Shown in pieces: positions 37,171-47,441 of a stretch of DNA of 64,000 bases (position 1 is its first letter; each line of letters starts with the position of its first letter). The stretch covers positions 54,663,249 through 54,727,248 of the forward strand of contig NC_088295.1 in the NCBI RefSeq assembly GCF_032854445.1. Reading direction: 5' to 3'. The notes beneath the pieces are model-generated. The model was not told the origin of the DNA. It worked only from the letters and a program-made list of their open reading frames with translations, and searched no databases. Origin of the DNA: Liolophura sinensis. Lineage: Eukaryota; Mollusca; Polyplacophora; Chitonida; Chitonidae. A program made the translations under genes and the position numbers.

Positions 37171-37541
37171 GTCCACCTCATCTCATACTTCCTGTTTATA
37201 ACTTGGAGGTAATTAAAAATTGCCCAGTCATCGTTAGCTGATACATTAGGGGATCTATACCTCCTTCCCAACAGTTGATCCCCCATGTAATAACCCACAG
37301 GTACATCAGCTATTTCCGCCAAAGCAGGCTTACTTAATTCCCTAAACTCGGGACCTGACTGATGTTGCTCAACCACATCAGATCGAGAGAACACTGATCT
37401 GTCTAACTCCTGACCACCCTCTACGCTATCAATATCATGAAAGAAAGTTTCAGCCAAATTAATATTACCCGCTGAATTCCCAGGGGTAATAGAAGAATTG
37501 TCTCCGTTCTCCTTAGCTCCTTTCTGTGACCTGGTAACCAC
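37158..37541 (-). pseudogene. Protease-integrase linker of pol
   Basis: A hydrophilic segment (VVTRSQKGAKENGDNSS) leads to LLGRRYRSPNVSANDDW just before the integrase zinc finger. The same position in gypsy-type pol proteins holds a variable spacer and a short conserved entry to integrase. It is in a different frame from the protease above because of a one-base loss near 37600. Confidence 0.6.
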
Positions 37542-37599
37542 ACAAGAGGGAGATATACCTGGAAACTCCTCCTGTAGGTCTTTCGTATTTCCGTCACAA

Positions 37600-37895
37600 A
37601 CCAGAACACTACTGCTAAATCATTACGCAGCAAATACGAAATACTTTCAAGAGGCAAAGTATTAACAACCCCTACAGTTACTAAACCAGTAACCAAATCA
37701 GAAGTAAGGGTAACCTCAAGTAATGGAACAAACATAACTTTTCCATCAATATCCTGGATCAAAACATGATTTTTGGTCTTGCAGGAATATGCAGGAATTA
37801 TATCTGTCCACATTAAAGACTGCCTAGCCCCAATAGCCTTAAGTATACGAACAGGGGAGGTAACTCCCTTACCAGTAACCACACCATCAGACATG
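37600..37895 (-). pseudogene. Aspartic protease remnant, catalytic Asp lost
   Basis: The pattern ILKAIGARQSL, then VPLLEVTLTSDLVTG, VTVGVVNTLP and LLRNDLAVV matches the layout of a gypsy-type retropepsin (D[ST]GA loop, flap region, a final [LI]GNDLA-like motif). The expected catalytic D-T/S-G is replaced by A-I-G, so the enzyme would be inactive. A frameshift follows NDLAVV near 37600. Confidence 0.7.
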
Positions 37896-38024
37896 AATCT
37901 CCAGGATGTCTCTGGAGCCTTAATTTGTGGTTTAAGGATAGGACCTACTACCTATCTCTTCTGGTGGCCTCAATGGTTTACAACTAGAGTTAACAAAAGC
38001 TACTGATTTTCGCTCCTCTTTCCT

Positions 38025-38840
38025 TATCAGTACTGGGCACGTGGATAACAGGTGTCCTGAGCCTTTACAGTAATGTCAAGACGGTGGACATATCTAGAGG
38101 TTTAGACTGGAAGGTCTTCCTGTCAGAAGAAAAACCAACATTTCACTTATGTTTCTCACCGGTCTTCTTATCAGTACGACAATTTGAAGTCTTCTTATGG
38201 AATTCCACTTCTTTTGAAATTTAGGCTGAAATTTTTGTCCATTAGTCTTATGAATTAACTCATATTCATCAGCCAAACTGGCAGTGGTCTTAACGTCCTT
38301 GACCTTCTGTTCACCTACATACACTTTGACCTCACTAGGAACACTCGTCTTAAATTCCTCAAGGACCGGCCCGGATAGCACAGTTGGTAGAGCGTCCGCT
38401 TCGGGACCGGTAGATCCAGGATCAATCCTTGGTCGAGTCACACCTAAGACTTTAAAAGAGGAAGTTGTAACTTCCTCGCTTGGCGTTCAGCATGAAGGGG
38501 ATAGTGCATCGACTGGTTGACCCATATCAGTATAATGGCTCGGGCGGGGCGCCTTACTTGCATTCGGTAAGTCGTCTCAGTGATGCAGCACTAAATAAAA
38601 GAGCGGTGGAAATCCGTCCTGCAACAAGGAGGCACATTACACGTGCATGCACCCTAATGATTCCTTCGTCGTCATATGACTGAAAAATTGTTGAGTACGA
38701 CGTTAAACCCCAAGCACTCACTCACTCACTAAATTCCTCAAAGAGAATGACCTCCCATAAATTCACAAAAGAATGATCTAACTTCATAGCCCTGTACCAG
38801 CTATCAAACAGTGTTTCTTTACCTTTGGCCAACAAAGGCG
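38025..38840 (-). pseudogene. Gag fragment of the Gmr1-like element, split by a SINE
   Basis: Upstream of the SINE the frame reads GKETLFDSWYRAMKLD and continues into WEVILFEEF. Past the SINE (below 38363) it goes on as TSVPSEVKVYVGEQKVKD, the capsid-like helical region usual for gypsy Gag. A CCHC zinc knuckle follows at about 38030-38081 (HYCKGSGHLLSTC), but its first cysteine is a TGA stop at 38078-38076, and another stop precedes it. In an intact element Gag packages the RNA and the knuckle binds nucleic acid. The N-terminus is missing: similarity ends near 38840 where a tandem repeat begins. Confidence 0.78.
38364..38730 (+). repeat. SINE B, full length, inserted in gag
   Basis: Orientation is opposite to the host element. 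Head 'accggcccggatagcacagt', B box 'ggatcaatccttgg', centre 'cagtataatggctcgggcgg', core 'ttgttgagtacgacgttaaa' and tail (CACT)3. Flanks 'aaattcctcaa' at 38352-38362 and 38731-38741 are an 11-bp target duplication inside gag. It closely resembles the 35341 copy, so both are probably from a similar period. Confidence 0.95.
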
Positions 38841-38850
38841 TCGTTGGAGA

Positions 38851-39185
38851 ACGGAGACATCAATTAGTAAGACAACAGAGACATCAGCACAGTACAACAA
38901 ATACATCACTGCAGTAAAACCAAGACATCATTGCAGTACAACGGAGACATCATTGCAGTACAACGAAGATATCATGGAGATAAAACGCAAACCTCCGTGT
39001 AGTACATATGAGACAACAGCAAGGAGACATCAGTGCAGTACAACAGAGACCCTATTGCAGTACAAAGGAAACATCATTGCAGTACGACGCGGACACCAGC
39101 GAAGTAGAAAGGATACATCACTGCAACATAAAGGAGGCATCAAGGCAGAACAACGCATGCATCATTGCAGAAGAAAGGAGACCGG
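38851..39185. repeat. Degenerate tandem repeat, about 21-24 bp
   Basis: Units of the type 'agacatcattgcagtacaac' repeated around 14 times with base changes and small indels (clearest at 38917-38970). It abuts the truncated gag end of the retrotransposon. Open frames across it are by-products of the period. Confidence 0.8.
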
Positions 39186-41870
39186 CTACTGACACATTTA
39201 GTTCGGTATGGAATCAGTATCTTACACCAAGTTATTTAATCTTTGTCAGAAAACTGGTGTTTTGAAGTAAAACCGCGGGGACAAGTAACATTCTTTCAAA
39301 CCATTTAAATGTTAAATGGAACCATTGCCTGTGGACAATATGCTTATTTCCTTGCAACCACGGTGGTTACCGTAACTCTTTGAAATCTTGATGTCATGCG
39401 GATTCTTTGTTTGGGGAGTGGTTTGTTGTCCATTCAAATCATTGAATGGAGATTTATGATGGCGGTTTATTGGATTCGCCTGTTGGAGCTTTAGAATTTG
39501 TCGCCAGTTGTGTTTTAATGGTGGCTAGAATGTAGAATTTACTTACAACTTAGCTATGGTGCGCCAATGGGACTGCTATAAAACAGGCCGTAATGAAGTT
39601 GCAGCGTCCATTCGCACCTACCTATTGCTCTTGTTCATGGTTGATGCAATTGTCAAAAAAGGCTTTACATTGCAAGAAACACTGAGCCGGAGTTGCCGGC
39701 ATTTCGTCAGGGTGACTGGTCTAATGCCTCCCTCGTGGTGTTTCTACCATCTTTCTGACAATATAGAGCTTGAAGTTTTGATCTGCTTCAAGATTGATGG
39801 CGTTTTAACAGAACTGTTTCGATTTTGCAATCGTTCAGACTGCTTTTAGCACATCCACTTTGTGCTAAACGATCGTCGGTTTTTGTATGCGTTTTTCATT
39901 TGTGGTAGCTTTCTAGTTTTCTCCTTTGCTCCCTCAACAGTTAACGAGTCATTTGATTTCGTGTTAAGTGAAGCACACACAGATTGTTTACCTCTAGTTT
40001 TTACACCTTCGTATGCAGTTTTTCGCCATTTCGAGACAAAAGATCTATTTGCATGCATACAAACGAATCAAAATCCTCTTGTGAAAGTCACTCCTTCAAC
40101 ATTGCCAGTGAGATTCATGTTTTACTCTTGTCAGTATCTCTAACAAAACTGCCAATACTACTGTTAGTAAGACTGCAGATTGACTGCTCTGCCAGCTGTA
40201 GTACTCCAAATTGACAATGGCAAAAAGATAGTAGAAGCTGGTCAAATACATGATGCCTTTCGAGCGAAAATCGGGTTGGAAGGCAACTAGACGGCTGTTA
40301 TGAAAATGAGTTTACATTAAAACGGAATATGTCACCTTTTGTAGATATCAGCTTTACTGTTTTTAACTGGTTTGACATGTCCATGATAGATCGCAAAGGA
40401 GAACAAAGACTAGTAATACCAGAAATACCACTAAAAAATTTACGGAAACAGTAGAAGACAGAAATGACTGAGTTCTTATAAAAGAGACGGAATGTAAGGA
40501 TGGTGGATGGGGAATTGTAATATTGGAGCTTTCTTTAGAGAATAGAAGGGGCATTATATTCAGTCTTAAACCGCAAAAATAACATCGTCATCAGATACTT
40601 CACTGAAAATTGTACCTAAAATATTTTCTAGAAGTGGAACAAGGCTCAGTGTGGGGACCCCAGCAGGAGGTCTTCAGACTTTTCTGCTCTCACTGTTCTT
40701 CTGACCTTAGTGAAATAAGCTGTCGATGGCGTAGGTGGGAATCGTCTCTGCGTGCTATCTAACGTTGGCTGAAAAGCAGAAAAAAAGTCCAGAATCAGTA
40801 GTGAATAACTGAATGAACACAATCACAGACATCCAAATATGATGTCTCCATTATAATAAAGGAACTCACAAGTAGAATTACCTTTTAATTCATCAGCCGA
40901 GTTATATCAATGCTATAATGACCATTGTTATAACGTCCATAGTAACGAGTGTGAGGTGATGAAAACTGGGAAATAGAATTAAAAAAATGTAACAGTTACT
41001 CGAACGAATGTAAACATATTATTTCCCGTGCCACATTAGAGCTGGCGTATGGTATCCTCATTTATCATTAATAAATCCTAATGTATTTTGCACGTGCTAA
41101 AATCATATCGCTTTATTTGCTTCCCATTAATACAGAGAGAAAAAACAAACTATTGTTTTCATTAATTCCACACGTTGTAGACGCAAACATATAATCATAG
41201 CAGTTATTTATGTGATATGAAATTTTTTTTCTGATTGCTATCTGTTTATTGATCATGTGTATAAAGCGCGAGTAGGTTTCCTTTAACACGACGTTACCTC
41301 TGTGATAAGGGGAGTCAGCTGTTTGTATAGAAACACTAACTAGATGTGATTCTTATCAGCTGTATACGTTGCAATTATTGCCCCAAGTATGGTTAATTCC
41401 TGTCAGCGCCGGGATCGCCTGGCCCACGCTGACTGTACAGCTGATGTATCGTCCGACCCCATCTTCCGTCAAAACGCATCAGACGCTTTAAGCGGGTCGC
41501 TAGCTCATCCGCCCACGCCTGTGTTATGAGCAAGCAAATAGGTATCATTTCACAGACTTTAAGTCGGTGGTCCTGTGTGTCTGTCGGTGGCCAGTGGTCA
41601 GTCAAATGTTTGCCATTCTGTTAACATGTTCCAATGAGTTACTATCGGGGTCTTAGTGCAAGAGGACACGAAATCCTATAAAATGTCTCAATTATTAGTG
41701 AATTTGCTCTTGTCGTCTAAAATCCTACCAAAAATCTCAGTCTTCGGCTTATTTATGCCAAACTTGCATGCTATGGAAAACATGAGAACAGGAAAATCGT
41801 TCAGGCAAACACTCATTAATCCTGCCCTAAACAACAGTCATGAAAGTTACCCACAAACATATACTTTCTT
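39186..41870. other. Unassigned DNA, 2.7 kb
   Basis: No gene is supported. Open frames at 39556-39849 (97 codons) and 39862-40143 (93 codons), both plus, have no motif. The second is mirrored by an open frame on the minus strand. Confidence 0.45.
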
Positions 41871-41883
41871 CAAAAAGCTATCA

Positions 41884-41982
41884 TTTCCTCTCTCCATATC
41901 GTTGGCCGCCGTCATATTTAGTGAAATATTCTTGAGTACGGCGTAAAACAACAATGAAATAAATAAATAAATCAATCAATCA
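41884..41982 (+). repeat. SINE A, 5'-truncated, with target-site duplication
   Basis: Only the last part of the body plus core ('gaaatattcttgagtacggc') and AAAT tail. Flanks 'aaaaagctatca' at 41872-41883 and 41983-41994 are a 12-bp duplication. The truncation therefore occurred at insertion, not afterwards. Confidence 0.92.
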
Positions 41983-41994
41983 AAAAAGCTATCA

Positions 41995-43634
41995 CATCCT
42001 AGTGTAATTGGTTAGTATACTTTTAGTGCCTCTTCACCAATATTTCAGGTATATTCCTTTTATTCATATGGAAAAACGGCATACTTGTATATAGAAATGA
42101 AAGCCATTTTTAACAATGGCCTTACTTAGTGTTATATTTGGCCCCCGACATCCTCAACACGTTTCATCACCGATTTCATGTCTAGAACATACGTTGAAAC
42201 CATCTTCAAGATCTAGGTAAAGCTAGATTGTGACAGTTTTAAGTGAAACCCTTGAATGTGTTAGAACCATTTACCGCTTTGTCCGTACACGCAGTAGAGA
42301 ATGGAATCCTGCGAGGTAAATCTAACAGTGTGTCATTTTCAAACCACATCGTCCTATATGACATTAGGCTCAGTCGTCAATTAACCTAAACCGTAAATTA
42401 AGTTTTGGCATCATTTCGAAACCATTCGAACAATTCCTGCTTCCAGCTAATTGGTATCAGTGGGTATAAATCCTCAATTAGCCTGAACGCGGTTAAATTT
42501 GATGAATCCTGTGCACCACATGCAGTCACGTGCCAGTGGCTTAATGCATAACCATAGGAAAACCACTCTGGTTACTAATCAGAAAGACGCGTTGGTGCGA
42601 AACGCCTAATGTTCCTGCTCAAGGCGCCTTTGTACAGAATAGCTGTCACATAATACATACTGACATTCTCTGGTGTCTGTTGAGTATATTATGCACAGGC
42701 AACGTAGGCGCAACCTCAGGACAAATTGCGCATAAACCACATGGTTTCAACACAGCATACATACTATAATAATCGTAACAGACTTAAATCTACGCGCCTA
42801 TCATTATATTCATAGGGACAACAACCAACTTCCCCTGGCAATAAGAGTCTAATATCTGAATCTGTATTTCAAACACTTCTCTGGGTGTATGATAGGCGTA
42901 TCTCAAAATCTATATCAAAGCAATTCCCGTAGGACAGCTGGGCCCCTGAGGTGGGCTGATTCATCTCCTGCGCTGCATGATTTTTATTTTCCCTTCACCT
43001 CGTGCGTCTGTTCACTAAAGCTTAGGTGCTAGTTTTATTAATACACCACTTGAAACAGAAACAAATTTGAAACAAAGATAAATATTTCCGAGTATGTCCC
43101 CCAAATAACTGTTTTCACAAATTTCCTAGATCACACAACAAATACTGATGATGAAAGATACTATAATGAGCTTCCGATCACACAACAAATACAGGATATA
43201 GTTGTCCTTGAAGTCACATTAACTTCCCTCTCCTGCACTTTCAAGTCTTTTCCATAGGGCGTAAGCAATTCGCACATTTTTTTTAACCTTGCACAATGAT
43301 ATTGTTACCTTAAAACGCATGGAATGTATTTAATTTTTTGTGAATGCAAACTGAAAGGCTACAGTTGTTTATTGATCAAAACTATCACCTCATCTATAAA
43401 AGGCAAGATGAGATCTTTAGCCAGCCGGAAATACCAAAGATGCGTAGACCGCCAAGGTACCGACTGACTCAGCAATTATCTCAACTTTTTTTAAAATCAT
43501 TCGTTACAGAGGATATTTTCGATCCTTGATAAACAAAGGAAAGTTCTCTCTGAGTCGCTTGGAATAGCCGTATGTTCTAGCACACTTTGAATTTCACCTT
43601 CGATAATTATTGCGTTTGATTGGTTCATTTATTT
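41995..43634. other. Unassigned DNA
   Basis: No supported gene. A short direct repeat 'gatcacacaacaaatac' occurs near 43131 and 43176. Confidence 0.45.
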
Positions 43635-43775
43635 GGCAATTTATTTATTTATTTGTATTTTGGGGTTGGTGTTTGAAGCAGTGAATACAATGCAAATCAC
43701 TTAAATCAAATACATTGTAACTCACAGAACTATGGTGGGAGGAAACCGGACATATCCCGTGGGAAACCCACGTTA
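43635..43775 (-). repeat. SINE A-related repeat with a replaced core
   Basis: An (ATTT)n tail and 'ggttggtgtttgaagcagtg' on the left, and 'tatggtgggaggaaaccgga' and 'cgtgggaaacccacg' on the right, are SINE A-like. The expected core between them is replaced by 'aatacaatgcaaatcactta' and following bases. It could be a related family or a heavily mutated copy. Confidence 0.5.
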
Positions 43776-44802
43776 AGGTTTATGGTGTTTGAGTACACGA
43801 GGCAGTATTCAGGGTTGAAGAATCGTCGTCATGTGGATAAGATACTGTTAGCAACGACGGTAAACCTTAAGCAAACACGCCACACAGTACAATAAAGGAG
43901 AGATGTGCTCTGGTGCAGCTGGTCGAAACGAAGGTAAACCTGCTATAGATTATACAACACATAAATGAAAGTAGTGTGCATTAGGCTTTGGGAAATACTG
44001 CTTTGAGGCATAGGAAGCATCAACCTTATTCCTACTACAATTGCTCATTATACACTGAAACTAGTCTCTCTTAAATACCATCATCTAATGTTTAAATGAT
44101 ATAACGATTGTGCGTGGATGATTCTTACGCAAGGCAATTCATTATGGATAAAATCTCAAGTAAATGTCTATGGTTATAAATGGCAGCATGCTTAATTAAG
44201 CATTAAACCCAATTAGCCTTTAGGTATCCTTGTCTGGTCCGAAGGTTCAAATGGCAAGTCTCGCTATACGGTCGCTAATTACAAGGGTTGTCTCTTCCCC
44301 AAATATCCCAAATATTCCAGTTCACTGATTATTTCCCTGACCTGACAATCAACCTCGGATTTTCCCGTCATTTTGCCCTAGTGATCTAGCTTTGCTACAG
44401 GATCGGTGTCACTGAATATACTGTAAGATCTGGACGCCGCTCTCGTTAATACAGCGGCATATGCTTCTGCAGGTTCAAACCAGAACTCTATGGGGCAAAC
44501 CAGCTAAACTGACAAACTCCAACATGTTATCCTCAAGTTAGACATTGGTGCAACCAACATGACCAATCTCAAACCATGAAGGGTACTCCAAGACCCTTGG
44601 AAAACAACAGTTCCTAAAAGAATATTTAACAAAATAATTATATAAAAAAAACTGGTAACATGCAAGAGAGACATAGCCATTATTTAATGTTGCAAGGAAA
44701 ACAGTCCAATATTCCAGACATAACATCAAGATCAGACTTCAAACCAGAAGCAGGCCTTCGTGAATAATTTCCAGATATACAAATATACGTACATTGTCAA
44801 TG
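43776..44802. other. Unassigned DNA
   Basis: No supported feature. Confidence 0.45.
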
Positions 44803-44950
44803 TAGAATTTACGAAACTTCGAATGAAGGTGATTGATCAAACACTCGCTGGGCAGATTCGCGTTCGAATCATTAACTAGAATTTAAGAAACTTTGAATGG
44901 GGGTTTGATTATGCACTGACTTGACAGACTCGTTTTCGATAACTTATCGT
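44803..44950. repeat. Diverged 74-bp tandem duplication
   Basis: 'tagaatttacgaaacttcga' at 44803 and 'tagaatttaagaaactttga' at 44877, followed in both by 'atg-rgg-ttga' and 'cag-ctcg-gttcga'. Two units only. Confidence 0.6.
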
Positions 44951-45600
44951 GTTGACTGAAATCATCACACTTTATACTAACACCTGGCAAGATATATGTA
45001 TACGCCATTTGCAGCACACTTTGATATATTAATATCTAAATTGGGATACAGTATGAAAACTGGAAGTGTTCCATTTGCCATAAAGGCGACGTAAGAAGAA
45101 ACCTTGGTCCTCCTCGCACAGAGATATGCCCAAATAAGATGCACCATCAAAAGTATTTGTTGTCCCTTAAATCCAAAGAGGGCGGATTAATTTGTTCCAT
45201 CACCTCAGCAATGTGAAGATTGTTTAAGGCTATTAGGGCATCAACATACCGTATTAGAACAGGAACCGATCTACCAAAACAGGAGGGCAACTAGTACATA
45301 CTGCTAAATGGTATCAACGATTTTCACATATATATTATTAATGAGAAATTCCAGAATTTCGGCGAACACTCAAACGGGCAATGAAACAACCTTTAATAGA
45401 GTAAATACTACATAAGGTACTTTTGATGTTAGTGTGGCAGTTCAGTTGGACATCACAGCGACAATTAATGCCGAAATTCTGGCAGTTAAATCTTTGTGAG
45501 GAATGCTAGTGTAATAATCTGGATACAAGTTACGTGGGCTTGAGTATGGAGGCCGATAGAGGCCTTTCCTGTCTCGTTTAACCTCCCATTTCTACGTTGT
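44951..45600. other. Unassigned DNA
   Basis: No supported gene. Confidence 0.45.
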
Positions 45601-45680
45601 AATACAAGGCGAGATGTCGAGGCAGCGAGTTAGCAAGTGCCTTGATTTGTTACCTAGCCGCTGTCTCGCCTTGTATAAGA
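45601..45680. repeat. Imperfect inverted repeat (hairpin-like)
   Basis: Left arm 'atacaaggcgagatgtcgag' and right arm ending 'gctgtctcgccttgtat' pair over at least 13 bp with further partial pairing inward (cagcgagttag against ctagccgctg). The loop is about 20-30 bp. It might be a small MITE or palindrome; no target duplication was confirmed. Confidence 0.5.
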
Positions 45681-46602
45681 GCAGCGAGGTAGACAATGCT
45701 CCACTCTCAGTCTCTATGCACGAGCGTTAAGTTCTTCCTGAGACGAGTTGAAATGTTAAAGAAATGAAGATTTTTTTGTAACGGTACAAGACTTACGCAA
45801 AATGTTTTACCTATTGTACAGCTTCTATAAGACGCATCAGACATCTGTATACCACCAATGTGGTATCATCAAAATGGACGTTCGAGTTCAATACTCGCAA
45901 GGCCAATTCCTCAAAAAATGTTTAACACAAACCAACAAAGAATTGTTTCATACAACTTATTGAACCCGCATTAAAATACGCTTTCTCCGAGGACTATATC
46001 AATTTAATGAAAAGGTATATTCGTGTGTTTTTCTTGGCCAAAATGTGTGTTTAATGGTTCCCAGCGAAGTAGGTGAGTGTTATTGTAGATGTATTTAACC
46101 CCTCTACAAGAATTAATCAGTAATAGTCCATTATTAGATTACATAACTGGGAGCTTTGTCTGTAGGCACGATGACACATTTTCTCTAAAGGCCCTCAGGT
46201 ACTTTTACACAGTTCAAACATTCAGATTAGGTTTGGAGACCATGCCTGTAGATAAGCAGAGCATTAATATCTACATGCTGCATTGCTAGAACAACCTCCT
46301 TTCTGACAAACTCGAGTCAGTCCTCGAATACTGAAGGACCCACTTTCCCCCGTTTTGGACAATTTTTAACAAAGTCATTTTTCAAAGTTTTTAGGTCACA
46401 AATCTTAGTTATATTAAAATTCAAGCCAAGACATATTTACATTTGTCATAAATAAAACAGATGATCCACAATCACAGCTGCAGCCACCGGAAGCATAAGT
46501 AGGCCATTTCCTTCATATCACAGGAATAACTGAAAACTTTTTAAGCGATCGGCTTGCTACATTCATATAATATGCATGAGTCTACATGGATGTTAAGATA
46601 AT
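45681..46602. other. Unassigned DNA
   Basis: No supported gene. Confidence 0.45.
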
Positions 46603-46690
46603 TGGGCACAACACAACGGACATCTGGGGGGGGGGGGGCACAACACAACGGACATTTGGGGGGGGCACAGCACAATGAACATCTGGGGGG
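46603..46690. repeat. Short tandem repeat with G-runs, 3 copies
   Basis: 'gggcacaacacaacggacat' plus 'ctgggg...' repeated three times with G-runs of varying length (13 G at 46626-46638). The last copy is diverged (cagcacaatgaacatctgg) and is cut by a SINE A insertion. Confidence 0.75.
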
Positions 46691-46858
46691 CCTCCGTGGC
46701 TCAGTTGGTTAGCGCGCAAGCGAGGCGTAATGACCCAGAAGCCTCTCACCAATGCGATCGCTGTGAGTTCAAGCCTAGCTCGCGCTGGCTTCCTCTCTGG
46801 CCGTAAGTGAGGAGGTCAGTCAACGGCATATATTCTTAAAGACGGCGTAAAAAATCAA
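46688..46858 (+). repeat. SINE A with internal deletion, inserted in a tandem repeat
   Basis: The head is intact ('ggcctccgtggctcagttgg', B box 'gttcaagcct'), but the body breaks off after 'gtaagtgaggaggtcagtca' and resumes at the end of the core ('atattcttaaagacggcgta'). The right flank 'aacggacatctgg' echoes the left 'atgaacatctgg', consistent with a target duplication taken from the tandem unit. Confidence 0.85.
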
Positions 46859-46871
46859 ATAACGGACATCT

Positions 46872-47348
46872 GGTTCATGGAAATGTGGGGTGGGGTGATA
46901 AAAGCAACTTAAGCTTTAGGAAGAGTCGATTGCAATTAGAGGGCTGTACAATAGAAAATAGCGTATTACTCGACACACACGTACAACCTAAGGCGGTGCG
47001 TTAAAAACCTGCTTTATTAACATTCCGGATGCCGTTATCGAATAAAATTATTTGGTAAATTCTTTGGGCAATTTCTTTTGTAACTTTCTTGTGTGAAGGT
47101 GTGCATGTGTGTTACACGCGGTACTTGCCTTGTGGGTTAACTGAGTTAATCACAATTTTGGATGTAGCACATATTTTTGCCATTGTAGAATCTGCTTTTT
47201 ATTCGTGTACAACGTTTTACCTTGCAAAAGCAAGCAGACCTCTAGCTTGTAACTACTTGATGGCGAGTGAACCGTGAACTAATTGTGCTACAGCAGCTCA
47301 TGTATGTCAACACGCATGAAGACAAAGCCGTGAGCGGGTATTGCGATA
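46872..47348. other. Unassigned DNA
   Basis: No supported gene. Confidence 0.4.
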
Positions 47349-47441
47349 ATGGAAGAGGAAAATGCTCCCTGTAGAATGAAGGGCAAAAAGCAGGATGAAG
47401 GAGACTGGGATGTGCCGAGGGCAACCAACGTTGTTAATCAG
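47349..47441 (+). CDS. Possible first coding exon (weak)
   Basis: An ATG with a favourable context (A at -3, G at +4) opens a 31-codon charged stretch (MEEENAPCRMKGKKQDEGDW then DVPRATNVVNQ) that ends in-phase at CAG followed by GTATAT, an acceptable splice donor. The composition looks more protein-like than nearby frames. No matching downstream exon was identified, so this may be chance. The frame would otherwise stay open to 47552. Confidence 0.18.

Larger units (their letters stand above)
35285..38840 (-). mobile_element. Decayed Gmr1-like Ty3/gypsy LTR retrotransposon (gag-PR-IN-RT order)
   Basis: Read on the minus strand, similarity runs gag (38840-38025), protease (37895-37600), integrase (37170-36170) and the first part of reverse transcriptase (36139-35285). 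Integrase precedes RT with no LTR between, about 30 bp apart. Most Ty3/gypsy elements have RT before integrase; the reversed order is known for the Gmr1 group described first from deuterostomes. The copy is dead: frameshifts near 37600, 37150, 36845, 36630 and 35900, stop codons, a lost protease aspartate, no RT catalytic YxDD, no RNase H. No LTRs were found. Two SINE B copies are nested within it. Coordinates of the outer ends are approximate. Confidence 0.85.
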
